From Lonicera japonica (taxonomy: Eukaryota; Streptophyta; Magnoliopsida; Dipsacales; Caprifoliaceae), in contig CM038471.1 in assembly GCA_021464415.1 (NCBI GenBank), forward strand, positions 9,017,386 to 9,081,385: a stretch of DNA of 64,000 nucleotides, read 5' to 3'. Both the position numbers and the translations under genes were made by a program. A model generated the notes under the pieces. That model made no database searches. It saw only the letters and a list, made by a program, of their open reading frames with translations, and had not been told where the DNA came from. Shown here piece after piece: positions 1 through 10,065 of the stretch; the stretch's first letter is position 1, and each line of letters begins with the position of its first letter.

Positions 1-985
1 GACTTCCCGGAAAGCCGAAATGGTAGGGCAATCCTCGGTAGTGTGTCCCGAATTTTCACAAATGACACATAACTGGCTCGAGGATACTACACTGACCTCT
101 TTAAGTTTACTTGCTTCCATTGCCTCTACTTTCTTAGACAATTGGAACAACCTCGCACCCATGTCATCCTCGTTGGATACTTGGTACAACCCACCCCTTC
201 CTTGAGTTTTGGCTTTGGGTTCCTTGGTATAGGTGTTCCAATTTTGGGCGCCTTCCGCTAATTCATCAAAATATAGCAAAGCCTCATCGGGATTCTTACT
301 AAAGAATTGACCATTACACATGGTCTCAACAAACGTACGCATATCAGAGGTGAGAGATTCATAGAAAAAACTAACAAGGCTCCAAGTTTCCGTGACCATG
401 GTGAGGGCATGCGTTTAAAAGCTCTTTGTATCTTTCCCAACACTTATAAAAAGTTTCATTGTCTTTTGGCAAAAAATTTGATATCGCCCTTCTTAAATCA
501 TTGGTTCTGTGAACGGGAAAGAAGTTTTTTAGAAACTCCGCTTGAAGCTCTTGCCAAGACCGAATTGATTGCGGTCTTTGAGCATTAAGCCAAATTTTTC
601 CTTTAGCTTTAAGGGAGAAAGGAAAGAGTTTTAATCGCATGACATCCTCGTCTGTATTTGCCTCACGAAATATGGAGCAGACTTCTTCAAAGTCTTTCAA
701 ATGCAAGTATGGGTTTTCCGACTCCATACCATGAAAATAGGGGATATGTTGAAGCATACCTGGTTTGAAGGAGAACGCACCGGCTTGGCCGGTGGGAAGG
801 ACGATGCATGAGTTGGAAGTTGCTCGAGGCGGTTGAAGGTAGTCCCTCATGGTCCTAACTGGAGGAACATTGTTGGCACCTTCCCCTTCATTATCGCTCT
901 CATGATCCGCCGCTCTACCTTGGTTTGCCATTCTTGGTGAATGGGGAGGGCTTATTCGAATGTCCACAAACAATTGCCCTTGCAT
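1..985 (-). pseudogene. Athila-like Ty3/gypsy gag, frameshifted, 3' end off window
   Basis: This encodes the capsid/nucleocapsid polyprotein of a plant gypsy-type retrotransposon, which would package element RNA in cytoplasmic particles. The reading frame runs from 985 to 371 (204 residues). It holds a typical Retrotrans_gag core: a YLHLKDFEEVC segment, then KLFPFSLK, a WQELQAEFLKNFFP segment, and RYKELLNACPHHGH near its end. A frameshift with a stop occurs near 370. Homology then continues in another frame (SLTSDMRTFVE, then DEALLYFDELAE) to position 1. A CCHC zinc knuckle, C-X2-C-X4-H-X4-C beginning CVICENSGH, lies at about 30-70. An inner methionine beginning MANQG near 930 is a plausible alternative start. 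Assignment to the Athila group rests on the gag wording and the neighbouring tRNA-Asp primer site. Protease and polymerase lie outside the window. Confidence 0.85.
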
Positions 986-1127
986 AGGCTTGGAAAACTA
1001 TTCGAATATCCCCTTGAAAACTCTACAAAATAAAACAAGAATAAGGGAGAAAAATAAATTAATTGAATGGAGAGATACTTACAGAGAACGGCTTTTTACA
1101 AAACCTGAAATCTGCCTTTTGCCTTAT

Positions 1128-1144
1128 CCCCGGCAACGGCGCCA
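1128..1144 (-). other. Primer binding site, tRNA-Asp type
   Basis: On the minus strand these 17 bases read TGGCGCCGTTGCCGGGG, the complement of the 3' end of plant tRNA-Asp. This is the usual minus-strand DNA primer site of Athila and related gypsy elements. It lies about 140 bases upstream of gag, which fixes the orientation of the element and places its 5' LTR to the right of 1144. Confidence 0.85.
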
Positions 1145-2079
1145 AAAACTTGACGCCGCTAGAAAAAGAGCGTTTCGATAGCCCAAGTGCAGGCACGTCA
1201 AGTTGTAATAATACGAACAACATTTAAATTTTTTTTAAAAATACTTACAGAATCCAAAATTGAAAATTTTGCTAAACGAAAAAATACACTAAAGAATATT
1301 AATGGAATAAATGAAAAATAATTTTTTTTATAAAAATCGAATCAACACGCTTCACAAAAAGTAAAGAAAAAGAAAAATCGAACAACAATATATCATTAAA
1401 AGTAAATATTTTTGGAAAGCCACAATACTCAAATTACCGTAACAATTAATAGTCAAATTACCATTTCACAAGAAAAACTCAAATTAAAATTTGATTTTCC
1501 GTGCATGAATGTACATATTCCTATAGCCATTAATAATGAAATTCACAAGCAATTTTTTTTTTAAAAGCTACAATGCTCAAATTACCTTGGCCAATTATTC
1601 ATACACTGCATTTTGTGAGCTGCACTAACTCCATGGATGTTTTTAACATGTTCACATGCATGGAATCTTAAAACAGAAAAGGTATATGAAAAATTTTAGA
1701 CGAAAAATATAGTCAACTTTTTTGGTCAGACTTTCCCATTTTTATATAAATATAGATATCCAAAAGAAGAGGTCCCTTCTCTTAAAGACTGTCCTTAAGT
1801 TAAATAACTTAAGGACCATATATTTTGAAAGGTAAACAGATGAATTTTTTCATGAAATTTGGTGAGGACGATCTCTATAATAAGTAGATCATCTACCCCA
1901 AATTTCATCAAAAAACTCAAAAAGGAAGTGGGTTAATTAAAAATCTAAAATTTTAACATCCGTAAATGCACAAATATATCAATTTTATAGCGAACCCACT
2001 TCTCAATTTAGTTTTTTTGATAAAATTTGGTGGAGATGATCTAGTAGTGCATGTGTACTAGCTTGCGATGGCTCTAATA
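1145..2079 (-). repeat. AT-rich stretch, probably the 5' LTR of the Athila-like element (far end not found)
   Basis: The 5' LTR of the element whose gag lies at 1-985 must begin just right of the primer site. The first plausible minus-strand CA end gives a start near 1151. The stretch is AT-rich, has many A and T runs and holds no credible reading frame. I could not find the second LTR or a duplication, so the right limit is unknown. The inverted-repeat structure at 1793-2060 may be a separate insertion within it. Confidence 0.4.
1793..2060. repeat. Nested inverted repeats, MITE-like
   Basis: Three levels of inverted symmetry are visible. A 22-base palindrome (CCTTAAG ... CTTAAGG) spans 1793-1814. 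Arms at about 1852-1874 and 1887-1909 are imperfect reverse complements (ATGAAATTTGG against CCAAATTTCAT). A longer outer pair joins about 1880-1930 with 1990-2055, through AACCCACTTC and the matching GAAGTGGGTT. The structure could fold into a cruciform or hairpin transcript. No target duplication was found, so calling it a MITE is an inference. Confidence 0.5.
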
Positions 2080-2084
2080 GTGCA

Positions 2085-2278
2085 TGTTGACTATTAGAGA
2101 GAGAGATGAGAGAATAAATTATATTGATGATCTATGAATGAATACAAAGGTCCCTTAAATAGGGATTGAATGAGCAGTACATGGAAACAAAAATAATATC
2201 GCATGATTCTAGGAATTATGGTGGTAGTCAACTATACCATATTTATACATATACCATATCTACGCATATATTCTAATA
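2085..2278 (-). repeat. 3' LTR of Ty1/copia element
   Basis: On the plus strand it runs TGTTGACTATTAGA to ATATTCTAATA. It is almost identical to 7185-7378. Read on the minus strand it starts TATTAGAATA, where related copia LTRs usually start TG; both LTRs share this TA. GTGCA lies just outside it at 2080-2084. Confidence 0.95.
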
Positions 2279-2294
2279 CTCCCCCTCAAGTTGG
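2279..2294 (-). other. Polypurine tract of Ty1/copia element
   Basis: The minus strand reads CCAACTTGAGGGGGAG directly before the 3' LTR. This is the usual plus-strand DNA primer of plant copia elements, and it lies just past the polyprotein's stop codon. Confidence 0.9.
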
Positions 2295-2295
2295 C

Positions 2296-5200
2296 ACACA
2301 TATATCGAACATGCCCAACTTGCTAATTAGCTTGACAAACACCTTCTTTGTCACGGCCTTGGTGAGAATGTCAGCTAACTGATCTTTGGAGCGTACATGA
2401 GGGACATAAGTAACTTTCTCTTCTAACTTCTCTTTGATGAAGAACCTATCCACTTCAACGTGCTTTGTTCTATCATGTTAAACTGGATTGTGTGCGATAT
2501 CACATGCTGCCTTGTTGTCGCAATATAGCACCATGGGTTCTGTTGGAGGAAAATCGAGATTTGTCAGTAGTAGTTTCAACCACAATAACTTTTGTATACC
2601 GACTGCCATTCCTCGTTATTCTACTTCTGCGCTTGATCAGAATACTACATTTTGCTTCTTACTTCTCCAAGTAACCAAGTTTCATCCTACAAATGTGAAG
2701 TACCTTAAAGTAGATCTTTTGTCACATATATTACCTGCCCAATCAGCATCAGTGTATCCTTCAACCTTCAAAATATCCTCATTTTTCTGGAATAGGATTC
2801 CTTTTCCAAGAGCTGCTTTAAGATAACTGATAATCCTCATAACTGCCTGCATATGCTTCTCCCCTAGATTATGCAAGAATTGACTGACAATACTCAATGC
2901 ATATGATATATCAGGCCTCGTATGTGCTATATACATCAATCTTCCTACCAATCTCTGATAACGCCATCTATCGACGGACACTTGATCTGTTTTGACCTCT
3001 AACTTCAATCATTCCTTCATTGGAGTTTTCGATGGTTGACAAGCAGACATTCCGGTTTCATTCAGTAAGTCTAGGGCATACTTTCTCTGAGATAGAAAAA
3101 TGCCTTTTGATGATCTAGACACCTCAATCTCCAGAAAATACTTTAAGTTTCCAAGATCTTTCATCTCAAATTCTTGAGATAAGAGCTTCTTCAATACCTA
3201 TTATTCTTGAGGGTCGTTTCCTGTGAGTACCATATCATCTACATAAACGATAAGAGCCGTAATCTTCCCATGGCTCCTTTTTAAAAATAAAGTATGATCG
3301 GAATTACTCTGACTGTACCTAAACTTTTGCATTGACCTCGCGAATCTCCCAAACCAGGCTCTAGGGGATTGTTTTAACCCATATAAAGATTTTTTCAACT
3401 TGCAGACTTTATTTGTATGCTCAACCGAGATCTTATATCTAGGTGGGAACTCCATATATACTTCCTCCTCTAAATCCCCATGTAAGAAGGCATTCTTCAC
3501 ATCGAACTGTTGTAGAGGCCAGTCCAAATTTGTAGCTAATGAAAGTAACACTTGCACCATATTAATTTTTGCGACTGGCGCAAATGTCTCCAGATAATCA
3601 ATCCCATGTGTTTGTGTGTAGCCTTTTGCAACTAGTCTCGCCTTGAATCTTTTGATTGTACCATCTGCTTTAAATTTCACAGTGTACACCCACTTTCAAC
3701 CCACCTTCTTCTTTCCTGCTGGTAATTCGGTCAACTCCCATGTGTCATTTTTCAACAAGGATTTCATCTCCTCATCCATTGTTGATTTCCACTTAGAATC
3801 ACATAAGGCTTCCTACACACTGTTAGGAATAGATACAGAAGATAATTGTTTCATAAAAGATTTGTTAGATGCAGTTAACTGATCATACGACAGATAATTA
3901 CTCATAGGATATTTGGCTTTATTGGTAAAATCTAGGTCATATGTGGGTTTAGGTACACCTCTATTTGCTCGGTTAGGAAGTTTCTTTATAGGAATAGAAG
4001 AAAATACCTGGGAGACCTCAGTTTCAGGGATATTTGAAGTGGACGATTGGTTGTTTGCGTTAAGTGGAGATGGAGACGACACAACTTCACTCAAAAAGAT
4101 TTCTACTGTTTCAGTTAGATCTGTAGTTAGTGGTGTTTCTGTTGTCTCTGCTGTTGGTGGTGAACCTGAAGTCAACGTTGGAACCACCTCTATTGAGCTT
4201 GTCTCTTCCTCATTGATATTCCCAAATGACCGAACTTCCTTATAGTGCTCCCCATGAAGTTTAGTCATGTCAAAGTACATAGTTTCTTCATGAAACGTAA
4301 CATCCATGGTGACGTACAGTTTCTATGTAGAAGGATGATAACACCGATACCCTTTCTGAGAAGATGCATACCCGACAACGACGCACTTGAGAGCGCGAGG
4401 TTCAAGCTTATACTGTTGTTCCTTTGGTAAGTGGACAAATGTGACATATCCAAACACCCGGGGAGGAAGATTGGACACGGTAGGAGCCGAGACAAACTTA
4501 GCTAGAACTTTGAAAGGTGTTTGAAAATCAAGTGTGCAGAGGGGATGCGGTTTACCAAATAGGCAGCCGAGGACAGTGCTTCGCCCCAATATGAGGTTGG
4601 TGTGTTTGTGCCAATCAATGATGCCTGGACTATTTCCAACAGATGACGATTTTTTCGTTCGGTAACCCAATCCTGTTGAGGTGTATAAGGACATGTAGTA
4701 TAATGAATGATTTCATGGAGTTTGAAGTATGCATGTAACTCTGTACTCATATATTCACCACCATTGTCACTGCGGAGAATTTGAATAGTAGCGTTATACT
4801 GTGTATGGATCTGTTTATGAAATCCTTGGAACAAACTATTAACTTCACTTTTTGATTTCATGGGACAAACCCACGTCATTCGAGTGCAATCATCAATAAA
4901 TGTGACAAACCATCGCATACCACTTAAAGAAGAAATGTGAGATGGACCCCATACATCAAAATGAATAATCATAAATGGAAATGAACTTTTATTTAATGAA
5001 GGTTTAAAGGAAGTACGATGACTTTTAGCCAGTTCACAAGTCTCACAATGAAAGACAAAAGAATCAACTTTATTAACTAAACTGGGAAATAATTTTTTTA
5101 AGTAACCAAATGATGCGTGTTCTAACCGACGGTGCCATAACCAAAGTTCATCGACAATCTTCTTTGCAGATGTACTAGTGTTCAAGGTCTTGTGCAATCG

Positions 5201-6559
5201 ATCTGTGCTGTTCAATTCCAGGTCCAGGTAGTACAATTTTCCGCGCCTAACGCCACAACCAATCATTTTCTTCGTCTGAATGTCCTTAAAAACACAATGA
5301 GAAGGCCAAAATATGACAATACAGTGTAAGGCATTAGTTATTTGAGCAACAAATAATAGATTATAATCTAAGGATGGTACTACTAGGACAGAACTTAGGT
5401 TTAGGGTGTCTGATAGATTAACTGATCATTTTCCTACTACAAGAACTGGAGCACCATTGGCTGTGGAAACAAAGGTTTGAGATGATGGGATTAAGGGAGT
5501 AATCATGTTTGAATTAGATGTCATATGATCAGTGGCACCAGAATCAATTACCTATGTATTATTCAAAACGGAGACAAAATTTAAAGCCATACCTGATGTA
5601 CCTGCGGTGGTGAGTAAGCCTGAGGCCTATTTTTTACCTCCCTCTGTGGTTGAACCTGTTTTGCGATTACGAGAATCCTTCCACCAATCAGGATAGCCAA
5701 TGATTTCATAACAGCCTTTTCTCGAGTGTCCGGTAAGTCTGCAGACAGAGCATGGAGGGTATTTGGAGTTTGAGCCCCAAGAGTCATTTGGCCGGTTACC
5801 AGATCGCTTCTCTGAATTTCGTCTATTAGAATTGGAAGGGGCTTGATTGCGGGCTACCATAGCCACAATGTCTGTTGTGGGGCTCATTGTTTGTCCTCGA
5901 AGAACTTCACGACGAATTAGGGCATATACCTCTTCTAGTTATGGAGCCGGATTCTTTCGCAAAATCTCACCCCGGATCTATTCAAGTTCATTATCTAGCC
6001 CGGCAAGAAAAATGTGGACTCTCAAGCGTTGAATTGACCTCCTGTACGACTCTACATCATTAGGACTTTCCATAACTACTTTATCAGGGTGGTCCAACTC
6101 ACTGAATATTTCTGTCAGCTCCCCATAAAATTCAAATACTGGTCGCCCACCTTGGTTGGCAGTAAAAGCCTGTTGATTCAAAGAAAAAACTTGTAGTTCA
6201 TCAGCCCCATCATGAAATGCCGTAGACAGTGATTTTCAAATTTCTCGTGCCGTAAGAATGCGAATGTAGCATTTCATGATTTCTGGTTTCATGGACATTA
6301 AGAGCCAGCGTTTGACTCGTTGATTATCAGGGTACCATTTATTAAACTTCGGTATTCCTTCTTTCGGAATTGAGGCTGAACCTTGAATAAAGAAATTTTT
6401 TTATTTTTTCACGATGTGCATCTCCATGAGTTGAGACCATATATCACAGTTGGTCTCATATAGTATAAGGCTGATATTAAATGAGGAGCCCTCAGTTTGA
6501 ATGATGAGAAGGGAATCCTTTGTGGATGAGCTAATTATTGTTGTGGGGTCGAAAGCCAT
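2296..6559 (-). pseudogene. Ty1/copia gag-pol polyprotein, broken
   Basis: The start at 6559 reads MAFDPTTIISS. Gag follows with an in-frame stop near 6400, then a CCHC zinc knuckle (CSVCRLTGH at about 5740-5785) followed by GYPDWW. The protease has the active-site motif DSGATDHM (Asp codon at 5543-5545). The integrase at 4502-5266 has the WHRRLEH/CETC zinc motif and the catalytic residues of FDVWGP, RSDNGGEY and TERKNR. Reverse transcriptase (3201-3689) contains YVDDMVL (at 3235-3246). RNase H (2682-3008 and on to about 2300) ends at the ICVPT stop typical of plant copia. Stops or frameshifts separate most blocks, for example near 3700, 3200, 3008 and 4500. Intact copies would make the particle proteins and enzymes for reverse transcription and insertion. 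Confidence 0.92.
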
Positions 6560-7172
6560 TGAAGTAAGACTGAATACCTAGTGATCGAGATCGAATATGA
6601 AAAATTCTGAGGCCGCGGTTGTGTTCAGAACGTCGAAAAATGCCCGAAAGGATTTTTACTGGTCAACGGTCATCAGTCAACGGTCAACAGGTCAACGGTC
6701 AATAGTCAACGGTCAACGGGTCAGAGTGACATGGCAGTAGTCTGACGTGGCAGTAGTGCTAACGTGGCAGGTGACGTGGCTGTGTGATGTTGCAAGGCGA
6801 CGTGGCAGTAGGGCTTATGTGTCAGATGACGTGGCAGCTGACGCAACGGCGGAGGCGCCTGGACGAAGCGCTGTGGGAGACCAGTTTGCTGTTGCGGCGC
6901 GTACGGTGGTGTATGGTGATGATTCAAACGAATTTTGAATCGCTTATTGAAGACGAGGACGTTGGTGTAATTTTTGGTTTGATTCAGTATCTGTATGTGA
7001 TGGACGATTGTACAGAAGTTTGATCCAGTTGTAGGGTCGAAGGTTTTGATCTGAGATGTCTGCTGGTTGGTGGCTGCATGATAGATTTAGGGTCTGTGAT
7101 GGTGTTGTAGGGTGATATGTGGGTTGTTTGCGTGGTGGTGGTGGGACGGCTAGGGTTTTGTGATTGTGTTTC
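6560..7172 (-). other. Copia 5' leader with two short-motif arrays
   Basis: This is the untranslated leader between the primer site and the gag start. On the minus strand, 6660-6718 holds seven TTGAC (W-box core) copies at about 7-bp spacing. 6725-6842 holds six copies of a TGACGTGGCAG-like motif, which contains ACGT core elements. The rest is GT-rich without a convincing reading frame. The arrays lie inside the transcribed leader, not upstream of the LTR promoter. Confidence 0.7.
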
Positions 7173-7184
7173 GCTTTGATACCA
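7173..7184 (-). other. Primer binding site, initiator tRNA-Met type
   Basis: The minus strand reads TGGTATCAAAGC, one mismatch from the common plant copia primer site TGGTATCAGAGC. It lies immediately next to the 5' LTR. Confidence 0.9.
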
Positions 7185-7378
7185 TGTTGACTATTAAAGA
7201 GAAAGATGTGAGAATAAATTATATTGATGATCTATGAATGAATACAAAGGTCCCTTAAATAGGGATTGAATGAGCTGTACATGGAAACAAAAATAATATC
7301 GCATGATTCTAGGAATTATGGTGGTAGTCAACTATACCATATTTATACATATACCATATCTATGCATACATTCTAATA
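7185..7378 (-). repeat. 5' LTR of Ty1/copia element
   Basis: This 194-bp partner of 2085-2278 starts TGTTGACTATTAAA on the plus strand and ends ACATTCTAATA. The GTGCA duplication follows at 7379-7383. As the 5' LTR it would hold the promoter for minus-strand transcription. Confidence 0.95.
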
Positions 7379-7683
7379 GTGCAATGTTACTTTATGGCCT
7401 AGTTTAGTTCGAGTTTTAAATTATTCTTAGAATGCTACATTTCATTATAAGAAAATTCCGATGTTTGGTTCGGGTTCTGGATAGGAATGCATCATTCCAA
7501 GAATAGAATATTCCTTCAAAGTTTTCATTTTTAAATGGATTGGAATAGAGGATTACTCTAAATATTCTCTTTAAAAATTTTCTCCTACGATTTCTTCTTA
7601 AGACCGGAATATGCCTTTTACTTATAAAGACAACTCTTTTTCTTTTCCTTTTATCATTTATATTGTTAATAAAAATTTCTTTC

Positions 7684-7784
<101 letters not shown>

Positions 7785-8694
7785 TCTTTATATTATTAAA
7801 TATGTAAAACCCAGTTCTTAACAATAAAAATTTAAATTTTACATTTCTAAAATTGTTAAGATTTTATAAAATGAAGGACAGTTTGGTAAGTCACACGTAT
7901 CATTCCTATTATTGTTTGAACCAAATATAAAGAAGTAATTCACCGTTGTATGAAAGAAGAATTTATGCCCAAACCAAAAAAAAACTCAAACCAAAAGAGC
8001 TCTATATGAGTGTAACAATATCAGTTTAACTGAATTTCAATTCAGTCTTGCGAGGATCAAGCGCTTACCATTGCGCCAAAAGTCATAGCTGTTAGCGAAG
8101 GCGCAATTTTATTTCCTTATACGTAAGGCCCATTAGAGCGCCATGGCATTCGATAAACATGACAAGGATCACTCTTTCACTGTTCGATCATTGGAAAAGA
8201 CAAGGAAGATCAAATCTCTCAATGCAAATCATGAAGCACAAATGATTAAAAGACTATATGAAAAGCTTCTAAGAAAAAGTTTTAAGTGAAGATCAATTCG
8301 AAGAAACAAATCAAAGCATTCGAAGACTCGTTAATTCAGTAATTGAGTGAGTGCTTAAGATTTATGTAAAGTTACTTTTTTGATCAAATCCTTATAACTC
8401 AAATGTATTCATGCATCTTTTAAAAGATTGAATCAAACAAGCTTGAAATTGAATTTATTTGAAAAACCTCATTTTACAAAGACGAGGTCTTTGTGGCTCG
8501 AACCTGCATTCATAGTGCCCACTCACAAGATTCTCTTTAAGGCTTGGATCATATTCTAGAAAACTTGAGGTTTTTGGTAGTTCAGTTATAAATAAGCCAT
8601 TACTTTTGATCACACCATATTGGATTGGGCTGATTTTTAAATATGTTATTCATAAGAATGTCATTTTAAAGGTCTCCTTGGTCCTTTCCGGAGA

Positions 8695-8938
8695 ATTCCT
8701 CCACTCACCAATAATTCTATGTAGAAATAAATATCTGACATAAAAATTGATGAATGAAATGTGACTACAATGTATTGGTTAAAATAACCATATCACATTC
8801 CATTCTAATCAATAAGAATTACTCCACTCACCAATAATTCTAGGTAGAAATAAATATCTGACACAAAAATTGACGAATGAAGTGTGACTACAATGTATTG
8901 GTTAAAATAACCATATCATATTCCAGTCTAATCAATTA
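8695..8938. repeat. Tandem duplication, 123-bp unit, two copies
   Basis: The phrase CCACTCACCAATAATTCT starts at 8701 and again at 8824. About 120 bases then match with only scattered changes, including the shared phrase ACAATGTATTGGTTAAAATA. Both copies end near TCTAATCAAT. Confidence 0.9.
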
Positions 8939-9032
8939 ATGATTGATATATTAATATGTCAATTTTTTATATTAAATTGTTATATCAACGTAAAATTACT
9001 CAACTCACACACTTCTATGACGGCAATCAAAG

Positions 9033-9069
<37 letters not shown>

Positions 9070-10065
9070 TTCAATTTAAATTATATGGGATTGTTTTGGA
9101 TTTTGAAAGTCTATAGTTTATTCAATTGGGATTTTAAATTTATGGTATTCTGTTAGGATTTTAAAAAATCTTTTAAAATCTTGTTATATTCAATTAGAAT
9201 TAAGAATAATCTTTTAAAATCTTTTGATATTCAAAACTCAATCAACTTTGAAAGATTTTATAAATTGATAAATTTTGATGGATTTGAGATCGAGTATTTT
9301 TATAAATAACAAATCTACCAACAAATATTATTTTTAAGCGGAAGACTTCACTTTGATTTCTCTTCCTTCTTTCACTCAAACCCAAGGTATTATTTATTCC
9401 CGGTCTCTATAATTTTATGAAACCCTTCTACTCCATTCTCTTTATCTAAAACATCTTCTTCTCCTAAACCATATATATTATTTCTTTTTCATCTTTATAA
9501 TCTATTTAAACCCCTCCATTTCATTCACTCTATCTCAAGTCTCTTTTTCTTTTTGTATTGTTATTTGTTAAATTTTAATTACTCAATTAATAATTTTTTT
9601 AAAAAAATTGTAAAGATGTCGCCCCTTGACTTATATTATATGAAACTAGAAATCCATATATTGATTTGACTTCTTCGCTCTCTTCCGAAACAACAATCCC
9701 ATGATTAACATAATACATTGACCCACCATTTAAATTGACCTCCAATCACAGCCTCCCACGCTCGAGATCACACAAAACCTTCCTCACTAAGCTGTCACTC
9801 TATGATGCCCTTGAGCTGTGCCCTCGAATTCATCTGCAAGCCCATTTTTTCCCACCTGATTTCCTCCCTCCCAAAAAAAATAATTGGTTAAAACGTGAAA
9901 ACTAAGTTGAAATATGGGACGAGTCTTCATTTTCTTCAAACTTTCATCCAAATCTTCAAATTTTTCATACCTTGACATTAATCTCCATATATACACTTAC
10001 ATGTATATATATATGAAATTATTTTAATCTCCACTAAACAGTTTGTTGTAACATTAGTTCCGAGA

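Larger units (their letters stand above)
2085..7378 (-). mobile_element. Complete Ty1/copia retrotransposon, coding region decayed
   Basis: The 5294-bp element has two 194-bp LTRs (2085-2278 and 7185-7378) that differ at about six sites by eye (about 3%). GTGCA is repeated directly outside both ends (2080-2084 and 7379-7383). An initiator-Met tRNA primer site (7173-7184) and a purine tract (2279-2294) show minus-strand transcription from 7378 towards 2085. The domain order gag, protease, integrase, reverse transcriptase, RNase H is the Ty1/copia order. Several stops and frameshifts make it non-autonomous. Confidence 0.95.

Noticed and set aside
6721..6927. 68-residue minus-strand frame rich in proline and histidine
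   Set aside because: It is the translation of the repeated TGACGTGGCAG array in the copia leader.
9038..9068. GT run followed by 17 G as a telomere- or quadruplex-like element
   Set aside because: A simple slippage tract; too short and isolated for a telomeric claim, and base-calling is unreliable in it.
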